A stretch of DNA of 11,423 bases from CAYQPF01 sp964419225 (GTDB lineage Bacteria > Cloacimonadota > Cloacimonadia > Cloacimonadales > CAYQPF01): NCBI GenBank assembly GCA_964419225.1, contig CAYQPF010000155.1, positions 1-11,423 of the forward strand. Direction: 5' to 3'. The notes under the pieces are model-generated. The model saw only the letters and a list, made by a program, of their open reading frames with translations, was not told the origin of the DNA and did not search any database. The translations under genes and the position numbers were made by a program. Below, piece after piece: positions 1 through 6,692 of the stretch. Positions within the stretch are counted from its first letter, which is position 1. The number at the start of each line of letters is the position of its first letter.

Positions 1-3000
1 AGTCTGTCCAAGATTTCCCAGGGCAAAATTTAAGCCTATATTATCTTGAAGTTCTATACTCAGTTCCTTTTTGTAGAGGAAGCATTCTATTGCTTTATCC
101 AGCTGACCCAGAGAATTGTATATTGCACCCATATTTGCCAAAGCATAACTGGCATCCATTGTATTCCCCAACTCTAAAGCCAGAGTTTGCCATTTCTGCA
201 GGTATTCAAGAGAATTCTCGTATTCATGCTTGTAGAAATATAAAGCTGCAAAATAGGAATAGGAACCGCCCAGGGCATTTTTATCACCTATTTCCTCCAG
301 ACCCTTGATTTGTTTGTCAAAATATTCCAGAGCTTTATCAAAATCCTGTCTATACATATAGATAGTTCCAAGATTTCCCAATCCAATATAGATTTCCTGT
401 TTTTTGTTCAATTCCGTGGCAAGCTGATAATGTTCCTCGAACAATTCCATAGCTTTATCGAGTTTTCCAAAATCACGGTTAATTATTCCCATATTATTGC
501 AGACCCGCATGAGTCCTTCCTGATCATTGATTTCCTGGCTGATTCTTTTATCAATTTCATAATATTCAATTGCTTTATCGTAATCACCTAAAGTCCAATA
601 AACAGCACCTAACCCACTGCAAAGAGTAGAATGAATTTTCTTTAATGACTCTGTTTCTAAGCCATGCGTTGTCTCCCATATATCCAGAAAAACTTCTTTA
701 GCTTCGGTTAGCTTCCCCATTTTCCGATAAACACTTCCCGTATTTAATTTCATTTTTAGAAGATATTCCGAATAATCTTGATCCTGAGCAACTTTTTCAT
801 AAGATTGAAGTAAATCTATTGATTCCTGGAATTCACCTATTGTTTCCAACAATTGAGCTTTTTTCAGAACAATTTCCAATATTTCAGATGGTTTTTCTAA
901 ATATTCCAGCATTTTTGTATAACTCTGCAAGGTAATCTGATTCTGGTAGTTTTTACTGGCAGCAGTTGCAGCCAGAGCATAAAAATGCAAAGCTTTGCCG
1001 GAATTCTTTCCTTTATCGTAATGATATGCAGTATCAAAGAAATACTCAGAATTATTCTGGTGCAGTTCTTCAAGAATAGAACCTGCCATGTTATGGAGTT
1101 CCTTCAGACGGGAATTTAACTGCATGGCATATGCCGCATCCTGCAGAAGTGCATGTTTAAATATGTGCTTCAACTCATTGAAAACCATCCAGATATTTTC
1201 ATTCACCCCTTCCAGAAGGATTTCATCTATCTGATGCGGTCTGGTTTTATAATAGAAAAGGATGATTTTGTTGAGAATTCGGATATCAAACTCACGTCCA
1301 AGCACACTGGCATATTGGACAGTCTGTTTCAACTCATCTGAAAGTCTGTCAAGCCGGGCAATGATAAATTCATTTAGAGTAGCCGGGATGTTTAATTGTT
1401 CGTCAGCAAAATATAGTTTGCCTTTTTTCTTGATCAGTTGTTGTTTTTCTTTTAAGTAAAGGCATATTTGCTCCAAATAGAATGGATTACCCTGTGCTTT
1501 CTCTGAGATAAACTGCAAAAGTATTGGACTTGGCTTATTTTCGAGATACCCGCTTATTAACGACTCAATTGTATCCTGATCCAGACCGGCTAAATCTATT
1601 ACTGTTTGCGGAACTGCTTTATCCAGGATCAGATAAGGTTTACTTCCATCATCAAAATATCTGCTCGTAGTACTCATAAAAATGGGATAATCCTGCATAC
1701 TGCGGGAGATCGATGTAATTACTCTTAATGAATCTGTATCTAACCATTGGATATCTTCAATAACCAAACATAAGGGATTATCCAAACTTAGAGCCAGACA
1801 CAAATCTTTCAACGCATTTACAATATTGGTAAATCTTAGATTAGGTTGAAGTGATTCATAAGCACTATTTTCCCAGTGAATATCAAGTATTGCACCCAAA
1901 AAAGACAGTTTCTTTTGTAATGATGCAAAAAGAGCTTCAGCTTTGGGATCTTCCATGGACATCAATTTCATGATCAAGCTGGTGAAACCGTTTTGCAGTT
2001 TTGTCTTACGCTCTTCCGTATCATGTATTCCGGCTAGATTAAAGTAATTTTCCAGCATTTTCTGGAAAGGTCCAAGACTTTTTATCAGAAGATTATCAGC
2101 TTGGATAATGATCGTTTGAAAACTATTACTGTGATTTTTAATGGACTCTGCCAAGAGTCGGCTTTTCCCGATACCTGCAGGTCCGAACAACTGTATAATT
2201 TCTGCCTTCGAATCATATGAAACGCGGGTTAGAATAGAGGACATTTGCTGAATTTCATTAACCCTGCCTGCAAATGAATTTTCATAATGGAGGAAAGAGG
2301 TATTCTCATTTTTGCCGGTCAATTCCCAAACCGGAATTAACCCCTTTATCCCTTTATAAGTAAGATCTCCCAAATGGCTGAACAGGAAAGTTTGCTTTAC
2401 TTTAGCATCCTTGTTTCCATGAAGAAGAATTTGACCCCATTTCACGGTCATCATGATCCTGGCAGAAAGATTTACAGCACTACCGAGACAGGAGTAATTA
2501 CTACGATACGGATTATTAAGAATCCAGGCCAGAACAGTTCCTGTGTTGATGCCGATTCGGATATTGTCCTGTAATTGTGTTTTCAGTTGTTCAGCAAAGG
2601 TCACAGCTCTGAGCAGGTTATTCTCATAAGAAAGAGGAGCACCAAAGAAAACAAGAAAATTCCCGCCCTTATCACCAAAGTCAAAACAGTTTATATAACC
2701 CAGGTAAGCGTGAGAAGTCTGGATAATTGTATTTGCTATGTGGTTCAATTCTTCATAGGAGCAGTGGTTCCGAAAAGAGATAAAAACAGAAGTTACTTCT
2801 CTGAACTCTCCTTTTGTTTCCAAATCCACGAGGTATTCCGGTTGGAATAGGGAGATTATCTTCTTGTCAAAATTGTAAGGTTGAGACAGATTCTTTGTCA
2901 GAGGATATACTTGAAAATCAGCAGAATTAAATAAATACCAATCTTCCATAAGCTGTGTGAAATGGGATTTTTGCTCTTCATTCAGGCTTTCCAGGAAGCT

Positions 3001-3519
3001 TTTATCAGTCACAATTGCCATAGGTTGGCATTGTTTTTCTGCTATAGCACAATTGTCTATTGCTTCACCCTGAAAATAGTACAGCTTTTCGGTAGCATTA
3101 CCGACTATCCCCCACTCTACTTTACCATAAGATAAACCTATTTTAACTGAAAGACGGATTGTTTGATCTTCAAAAGCAATAGCTTCATTGTTCTCAAATA
3201 ACTCTCTGATTTGCATAGCTACGGACAAAACTGATTCCGCAGCAACTCCCTGATCAAGGTCAAATATTGCAGTTAAGGCATCTCCGGCAAAAACAGAGAC
3301 AAAGCCGTTTTGTGATTCTATTATATTCACAATCTCATTAAAAATTCGGTTGAGTAGGATAGTCAGATCCTCGGCACCTGTTTTGCCAAGTTGCATATAT
3401 TTTTCTGTAAGGGATGTAAAACCGGAAATATCCATGAATAGAGTGTATGCATTTATGTTGCCGTGTTTCAATCCGGCAGAATATTTATCATAAGTAAATT
3501 TAGGGATAAGGGCATTCAT
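1..3519 (-). CDS. Soluble-adenylyl-cyclase-like protein: tandem class III cyclase domains, AAA/STAND ATPase, TPR repeats (partial, C-terminus missing)
   Basis: The frame is open for 1173 codons from ATG at 3519 to the window edge with no stop, so the C-terminus is missing. An AGGAG ribosome site at 3525-3529 supports this start. Cyclase domain 1 (about residues 22-165) has LFMDISGFTSLTEK with D30 and VFAGDAL with D80, the two metal-binding aspartates of class III cyclases. Domain 2 (about 238-400) lacks the metal aspartates but keeps DKGG (K284), the base-contact-like S343 and GSAVNLSAR with N350 and R354, which correspond to transition-state residues. A P-loop NTPase follows: Walker A GPAGIGKS at 446-453 and Walker B LVIEDIQWLD around 585-594. 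At least seven TPR units fill the end (about 850-1173), with recurring DKAIEYY/DKALEYF. This is the domain order of mammalian sAC (ADCY10). The likely role is cytosolic cAMP synthesis controlled by the ATPase/TPR part, inferred from architecture. No transmembrane segment or signal peptide is visible. It is transcribed divergently from the gene at 4302. Confidence 0.9.
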   Translation of the reverse strand, partial: MNALIPKFTYDKYSAGLKHGNINAYTLFMDISGFTSLTEKYMQLGKTGAEDLTILLNRIFNEIVNIIESQNGFVSVFAGDALTAIFDLDQGVAAESVLSVAMQIRELFENNEAIAFEDQTIRLSVKIGLSYGKVEWGIVGNATEKLYYFQGEAIDNCAIAEKQCQPMAIVTDKSFLESLNEEQKSHFTQLMEDWYLFNSADFQVYPLTKNLSQPYNFDKKIISLFQPEYLVDLETKGEFREVTSVFISFRNHCSYEELNHIANTIIQTSHAYLGYINCFDFGDKGGNFLVFFGAPLSYENNLLRAVTFAEQLKTQLQDNIRIGINTGTVLAWILNNPYRSNYSCLGSAVNLSARIMMTVKWGQILLHGNKDAKVKQTFLFSHLGDLTYKGIKGLIPVWELTGKNENTSFLHYENSFAGRVNEIQQMSSILTRVSYDSKAEIIQLFGPAGIGKSRLLAESIKNHSNSFQTIIIQADNLLIKSLGPFQKMLENYFNLAGIHDTEERKTKLQNGFTSLIMKLMSMEDPKAEALFASLQKKLSFLGAILDIHWENSAYESLQPNLRFTNIVNALKDLCLALSLDNPLCLVIEDIQWLDTDSLRVITSISRSMQDYPIFMSTTSRYFDDGSKPYLILDKAVPQTVIDLAGLDQDTIESLISGYLENKPSPILLQFISEKAQGNPFYLEQICLYLKEKQQLIKKKGKLYFADEQLNIPATLNEFIIARLDRLSDELKQTVQYASVLGREFDIRILNKIILFYYKTRPHQIDEILLEGVNENIWMVFNELKHIFKHALLQDAAYAMQLNSRLKELHNMAGSILEELHQNNSEYFFDTAYHYDKGKNSGKALHFYALAATAASKNYQNQITLQSYTKMLEYLEKPSEILEIVLKKAQLLETIGEFQESIDLLQSYEKVAQDQDYSEYLLKMKLNTGSVYRKMGKLTEAKEVFLDIWETTHGLETESLKKIHSTLCSGLGAVYWTLGDYDKAIEYYEIDKRISQEINDQEGLMRVCNNMGIINRDFGKLDKAMELFEEHYQLATELNKKQEIYIGLGNLGTIYMYRQDFDKALEYFDKQIKGLEEIGDKNALGGSYSYFAALYFYKHEYENSLEYLQKWQTLALELGNTMDASYALANMGAIYNSLGQLDKAIECFLYKKELSIELQDNIGLNFALGNLGQT

Positions 3520-3539
3520 TTTGACTCCTGTTCACATTA

Positions 3540-3556
3540 TTCATAAATCTTATGAA
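3540..3556. promoter_or_regulatory. Dyad in the cyclase leader (operator-like)
   Basis: TTCATAA-ATC-TTATGAA is a perfect 7-bp inverted repeat with a 3-nt centre. It lies just downstream of the candidate -10 and upstream of the ribosome site of the cyclase gene, so it would overlap the expected transcription start. It could be an operator or a small leader hairpin. The half-site TCTTATG/CATAAGA recurs at 4145, 4173 and 4263 in the same spacer. Confidence 0.35.
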
Positions 3557-3559
3557 CGT

Positions 3560-3587
3560 TAATTATCACGGATATCCGGTACGTCAA
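3560..3587 (-). promoter_or_regulatory. Candidate promoter of the cyclase gene
   Basis: On the minus strand, TTGACG (3582-3587) is followed after 16 nt by TAATTA (3560-3565), about 40 nt before the ATG at 3519. The 10-bp palindrome CGGATATCCG (3569-3578) lies inside the spacer between the two boxes. The -35 is good and the -10 only fair, so this is a candidate. Confidence 0.4.
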
Positions 3588-3739
3588 CTATTATTAATGA
3601 GAGAACAAAGATATTAAGCAACGAGAGTGGGATATGGGGAAAGGTATCGGTGGGGGAACAACTCATCCTCTGATCCTTCACTTCAAAGGGAAGGAGGCAC
3701 AGAATCCTTATGCTTTTAGAAGATGGAGACACTTAATAG

Positions 3740-3776
3740 AACGCGGATAACGCAGATCTGGCAGATAGGTACAGAT
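3740..3776. repeat. Degenerate 9-bp tandem array
   Basis: Four adjoining units read AACGCGGAT, AACGCAGAT, CTGGCAGAT and AGGTACAGAT (the last one base longer), sharing the core G/C-AGAT. It is in the spacer upstream of the cyclase gene and cannot be read as part of any gene I recognise. Confidence 0.55.
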
Positions 3777-3787
3777 TGGGAGGGATA

Positions 3788-3818
3788 CAGGTGTCAGGTT
3801 TCAGGTGCCGGGTGTCAG
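3788..3818. repeat. Degenerate 7-bp tandem array
   Basis: Units CAGGTGT, CAGGTTT, CAGGTGC and CGGGTGT, then a partial CAG, give about 4.4 copies with exact 7-bp spacing. It starts 12 bp after the preceding 9-bp array. Confidence 0.65.
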
Positions 3819-3825
3819 TGGAATT

Positions 3826-3851
3826 GTAGGGGCAGCCTCCCACGGCTGCCC
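3826..3851 (+). repeat. REP-like hairpin with GTAG foot
   Basis: GGGCAGCC (3830-3837) and GGCTGCCC (3844-3851) form a perfect 8-bp GC-rich stem with a 6-nt loop. GTAG stands directly at the 5' foot (3826-3829). A GTAG-type tetranucleotide beside a hairpin is the classic layout of REP elements mobilised by RAYT/TnpA-REP proteins; no such gene is in the window. There is no following T-run, so a terminator is less likely. Confidence 0.5.
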
Positions 3852-3928
3852 ACATTGGAATAACTGACGTCCCGTTGGTTCAAAGGCTGAGAGCAATAGT
3901 CAGGATAAGACGTTTTCGAGATTTAAAC

Positions 3929-3958
3929 CACTAATGAACACTAACTTGCACGAATTGA
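3929..3958. repeat. Degenerate 10-bp tandem array
   Basis: Three units with exact 10-bp spacing: CACTAATGAA, CACTAACTTG and CACGAATTGA. They share CAC-AA and sit in AT-rich non-coding sequence. Confidence 0.45.
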
Positions 3959-3992
3959 ATGAGAGAGATATGTTAAACTAATTCATTTATAA

Positions 3993-4160
3993 TAGTCTTA
4001 TAATATGAACAAAGGTTATTATGAATTTTGTAACCCCAAACTCCGGAATCATTTTCAAATAGCTCCCAATTTTCATTCTTTTCTTGTCAAAAGAGGCAAT
4101 CATGAAAATGATGGAATATGGATAGGAAAAATTCAGTTTTGTAGTCTTATGATACGAACA
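3993..4160 (+). repeat. 19-bp direct repeat pair, 149 bp apart
   Basis: TAGTCTTATAATATGAACA (3993-4011) recurs as TAGTCTTATGATACGAACA (4142-4160), 17 of 19 identical. The sequence between them shows no coding character. The pair may mark duplicated regulatory sites or a decayed insertion. Confidence 0.45.
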
Positions 4161-4186
4161 GTAAGAATGTAGCATAAGAGCAAAAT

Positions 4187-4214
4187 TTGAGGGATTTATC
4201 CAATTGGTGATAAT
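4187..4214 (+). promoter_or_regulatory. Candidate promoter of the secreted-protein gene at 4302
   Basis: TTGAGG (4187-4192) and GATAAT (4209-4214) are spaced 16 nt apart, giving a leader of about 80 nt. The leader contains an inverted repeat ACCATAT (4221-4227) / ATATGGT (4253-4259) that could fold or bind a regulator. AT-rich sequence makes such matches common. Confidence 0.3.
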
Positions 4215-4301
4215 CCTTTCACCATATAGTAAAGAGTGATCAAATTAATCAAATATGGTCCTCATAAGAGAATGTGAGTACCTACTTGAAAGGAGATTCT
4301 G

Positions 4302-5831
4302 ATGTATATCATCAATAAAGCCGTGGTGGGAATATTATTATTCCTCATTTTTGTTGTTCCCGGATTATTTGCAGAGATAGTTAATAATGTTCACTATTTT
4401 GGCGGGACTACGATGCCGGCTTCTTATGACTTAATCGTTAGCAAAAGCGATAGTTTACTACATTATTACAAAGCATATACAAATACTGATTCGGTCTGGA
4501 TAAACACTTTTACCAGCAATAAGCAGGGACAATTCTCTGCTGAAACAACAGTTTACGCTTATCAAATTGCTGATACTGTAAGCACTGTACCTAATATTAT
4601 TCTTTTTGAATATAGTTATAGCAAACTATTTTTGCATTTTAAAGTTGAGGAATTACTATTAGTGGGTGTAGTTAATGATAATAATCAGACAGAAATGCAT
4701 ATTATTGATTTGACTAATTATTACATTAATCCTTCGGAATTTGGTGTGACATATTATTTAATGTTTCAGGAAAATACGATATTTTTTTGTGGAGGAGGTA
4801 GTATTAATAAAATTGACTTGAATACTAATCAAATTAGTACTATTTATAGTATTGCATATTCGCGGTTTTCGATACTTTGTGATGATTATTTAATTTGCCA
4901 AGCAGGTTATGAATCTCAAGGAATATTTCTTGATTCTACCCTTTCAATCTTTCCTGGGACTAATGACCTTATTAGTTCAATAAACAACTTCAGCACAAAG
5001 GCTGTTCAACTTAATAATCTTGGATATTTAGTAAGATACTCAACACTAATCATGTCAGATTGTTATGGCTATTTTTTTGTAGAAAACAATCAATTATTGT
5101 TTAACTATCTTTCAGTAGGGTTTGATGAATTTCCTGTGTTCTATGATGATTTTATTATACCCTTAGCAGGTGCGAAATATCTCTCTATAAATATCATTAA
5201 AAGAGCCGGCATAGAATTAGACAGATACTTTGGGAAATATGAAATTATTAACGTTGAAAAAGTGTATCTGGAGGAATTCCCCAATATTTATCAATTCCCC
5301 CATCCCAGATCTTTAACCAGAATTAATGATCAATTTGTCGTAGGTTGTTCCGGTGTTGAGGGAGATTCTATGAACTTCCATTTGATTGATTTGGCAAATC
5401 AGAAATTAGATACTTTTACCTTTAGCCTTGATGAAAACCCCTTAGATTGGACAGTTTATACTATCGGACAGTATTTTTATTTAGCCAATGGAAACAGACT
5501 GCATTCTTTTGAAATAACTTCCACAGTAGGCAATGAAGATGAAGTAAATGAAGCGGATAACCTTATGATTTCAAATTTCCCTAATCCTTTCAACCCCGAA
5601 ACAACTCTTTTATTCAGCATTCCACAAGATGGGCAAGTATGTCTCGAGATTTTTAATGTAAAAGGACAGAAAGTAGTTAATTTGGTTAATAGTCGAATGG
5701 AAAAAGGTAATCATAAAGTAGCATGGAGTGGAAAAGATTCAAATAACAATTCCATTTCATCCGGGGTTTATTTCTCCAAATTAACTTCAGGTGGAAAGAC
5801 GCAAGTAAAGAAGATGTTGTTAATGAAATAG
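4302..5831 (+). CDS. Secreted protein of unknown function with C-terminal sorting domain
   Basis: The 509-residue product starts at an ATG preceded by AGGAG (4291-4295). Residues 1-24 form a signal peptide (hydrophobic AVVGILLFLIFVVPGLFA), so it is exported. The body (about 25-420) is rich in short beta-strand-like segments with aromatic residues and recurring hydrophobic-Asp-Leu turns (IIDLTN, KIDLNTN, LIDLANQ), suggesting a beta-propeller or similar fold; I recognise no enzyme motif. Residues 425-509 begin NFPNPFNPETT and end KKMLLMK. This is the FlgD-like/type-A sorting domain typical of type IX secretion cargo in the FCB group. The export route is inferred from the tag, since no secretion-system gene is present. 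The body is visibly more AT-rich than its neighbours. The gene stands alone. Confidence 0.88.
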   Translation: MYIINKAVVGILLFLIFVVPGLFAEIVNNVHYFGGTTMPASYDLIVSKSDSLLHYYKAYTNTDSVWINTFTSNKQGQFSAETTVYAYQIADTVSTVPNIILFEYSYSKLFLHFKVEELLLVGVVNDNNQTEMHIIDLTNYYINPSEFGVTYYLMFQENTIFFCGGGSINKIDLNTNQISTIYSIAYSRFSILCDDYLICQAGYESQGIFLDSTLSIFPGTNDLISSINNFSTKAVQLNNLGYLVRYSTLIMSDCYGYFFVENNQLLFNYLSVGFDEFPVFYDDFIIPLAGAKYLSINIIKRAGIELDRYFGKYEIINVEKVYLEEFPNIYQFPHPRSLTRINDQFVVGCSGVEGDSMNFHLIDLANQKLDTFTFSLDENPLDWTVYTIGQYFYLANGNRLHSFEITSTVGNEDEVNEADNLMISNFPNPFNPETTLLFSIPQDGQVCLEIFNVKGQKVVNLVNSRMEKGNHKVAWSGKDSNNNSISSGVYFSKLTSGGKTQVKKMLLMK

Positions 5832-5863
5832 TGTGCAGTGGACAGTGGGCTGTGTACAGTAGA
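5829..5863. repeat. Degenerate 7-bp tandem array touching the stop codon
   Basis: Five units with exact 7-bp spacing: TAGTGTG, CAGTGGA, CAGTGGG, CTGTGTA and CAGTAGA. The first unit includes the TAG stop of the secreted-protein gene. Confidence 0.55.
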
Positions 5864-5901
5864 GAAATAGCTGAAGGCATAGCTCTCAGTGACATGTGAC
5901 A

Positions 5902-5933
5902 AGATTAGGGTGCAAGAGATTGCACCCTAATCT
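5902..5933 (+). terminator. Strong hairpin downstream of the secreted-protein gene
   Basis: A perfect 14-bp stem (5902-5915 with 5920-5933) containing TTAGGGTGCAA/TTGCACCCTAA is closed by the tetraloop GAGA, a GNRA-class loop. It starts 70 nt after the stop. There is no T-tract after it, so it is either a non-canonical terminator or an RNA-stabilising 3' hairpin. Confidence 0.55.
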
Positions 5934-5934
5934 C

Positions 5935-6233
5935 ATCAATGTTTCCAATCAACGGATACGGGAAAAGAAGTAATACAATTATTCAGGGTAAGTTTTTCAG
6001 TAGTAGGATTTCTCATAGGTAGAATTAATTGTAATTTGAACATGAGAATCAATAAATAATTATCCAAGAAATTATCATCCTTTTTCCTCTTCTTTTCTGG
6101 ATAAATCCCGATACTGCTTTACAACTGAAGTTGTGAACGACCTACCGACTATAGATGCATCTGCATAATTCAAATAAAACAACCTTTAAGTTATAATTTC
6201 ATCAAAATACTTTATTCAATAGCACCTGGCTAC
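5935..6233. other. AT-rich spacer, no gene seen
   Basis: Neither strand has a convincing start with a ribosome site. The only local structure I see is a small dyad ACAACT-GA-AGTTGT (6121-6134). Confidence 0.4.
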
Positions 6234-6320
6234 AGAGGCTGTGCAAAAACTAATGGAACGCCGGATTTATCCGGTTATTTCGCAGGTTTTAACCTACAAT
6301 TTTCTGAATAAAATTCCTGA

Positions 6321-6339
6321 AAACATATTGAATATGTTT
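6321..6339. repeat. Perfect 9-bp-arm dyad
   Basis: AAACATATT-G-AATATGTTT is a perfect inverted repeat with a single central base. Its shape is operator-like, but it lies about 350 bp before the nearest downstream start, inside a possible element remnant. Confidence 0.4.
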
Positions 6340-6370
6340 AGCTAAATTATTATCTGACATACATTTAATT

Positions 6371-6410
6371 CCCTCTATTAAGAGGGGTGGCAGCGAAGCT
6401 GACGGGGTGT
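6371..6410. repeat. Dispersed-repeat-like segment with two small hairpins
   Basis: CCCTCT-ATTA-AGAGGG (6371-6386) is followed by CAGC-GAA-GCTG (6391-6401) and ACGGGGTGT. From memory, GGTGGCAGCGAAGCTGACGG-type segments are scattered in spacers of several FCB-group genomes; only a genome search can show it here. Confidence 0.4.
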
Positions 6411-6467
6411 GTAAATAATCCAAATTTGCTAATTATACATTATTCTCTTCATTTTTGCACATCCTCT

Positions 6468-6611
6468 TCCGCCACCGGGTACCAAAGAGTATGCACCTTC
6501 GGTGCAAAAGATCGAGATTTTGCATTATGCAGATGCCTCTTAAGATCGGCGTTCTTTATGGAACACCTGATTCATCAAGTAGTTGACAACCATTTTAATC
6601 TTTTATCATTA
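6468..6611. other. Spacer with overlapping inverted repeats, no gene seen
   Basis: The stretch holds TGCACC-TTC-GGTGCA (6492-6506) and an overlapping dyad TGCAAAA (6503-6509) / TTTTGCA (6518-6524). The two share bases, so they could only form as alternatives. The frame continuous with the downstream flavoprotein runs through here but lacks a ribosome site and family similarity. Confidence 0.35.
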
Positions 6612-6612
6612 T

Positions 6613-6628
6613 TAGAACATTTATTCTA
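6613..6628. promoter_or_regulatory. Upstream operator candidate (TAGAA-N6-TTCTA)
   Basis: TAGAA-CATTTA-TTCTA matches the dyad at 6656-6671 in half-sites and spacing; the surrounding 18 bp are 14/18 identical. Its centre is 43 bp from that of the second copy, about four helical turns, and it ends 7 bp before the -35. It is a likely binding site for the TetR-family protein encoded in the operon. Confidence 0.55.
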
Positions 6629-6635
6629 TTTTCTC

Positions 6636-6664
6636 TTGACAAGATTAGCCATATTTAGAATAAT
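6636..6664 (+). promoter_or_regulatory. Promoter of the flavoprotein-tetR operon
   Basis: A perfect TTGACA (6636-6641), a 17-nt spacer and AATAAT (6659-6664, one base off TATAAT) predict a start near 6671 and a leader of about 20 nt to the ATG at 6693. It is the best promoter match in the window. Confidence 0.65.
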
Positions 6665-6672
6665 CATTCTAA
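6655..6672. promoter_or_regulatory. Core operator candidate over the -10
   Basis: TTAGAAT-AATC-ATTCTAA has perfect 7-bp arms and covers the -10 box and expected start site. A repressor bound here would block transcription. It contains the same TAGAA-N6-TTCTA core as the upstream copy. Autoregulation by the TetR protein at 8086 is inferred from the operon layout. Confidence 0.6.
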
Positions 6673-6692
6673 TAATGAAAAAGGAGTTGATT

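Larger units (their letters stand above)
3601..3992. other. Non-coding spacer with short degenerate repeats
   Basis: I see no credible gene here. The stretch holds three micro-tandem arrays and a REP-like hairpin, listed separately, plus a weak CCTTC/GAAGG stem (3675-3694). Its local base composition varies: a G-rich part around 3640-3860, then AT-rich sequence. Confidence 0.5.
6234..6467. mobile_element. Possible remnant of a small inverted-repeat (MITE-like) element
   Basis: AGAGGCTGTGCAAAAA (6234-6249) recurs in inverse orientation as TTTTTGCACATCCTCT (6452-6467), 15 of 16 bp identical. This bounds about 234 bp with no coding potential. GAGGCTGTNCAAAAA-type ends resemble insertion-sequence termini from memory. 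I see no target-site duplication, so this is tentative. Inside are a CCGGAT-TT-ATCCGG hairpin (6261-6274), a 19-bp dyad and a repeat-like segment, both listed separately. Confidence 0.3.

Noticed and set aside
90..2850. Small plus-strand open frames inside the cyclase gene
   Set aside because: They are antisense shadows of a 1173-codon minus-strand frame with clear domain motifs.
3740..3958. CRISPR array
   Set aside because: The repeats are 7-10 bp, directly abutting and degenerate, with no unique spacers and no cas genes.
3987..4175. 62-codon minus-strand open frame in the spacer
   Set aside because: It has no ribosome site or recognisable motif and spans the 19-bp direct repeats.
6387..6692. 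N-terminal extension of the flavoprotein frame (102 extra codons)
   Set aside because: It runs through hairpins, a dispersed-repeat-like segment and the promoter, has no ribosome site at its start, and family similarity starts exactly at 6693. ATG 6675 is in frame but lacks a spaced ribosome site.
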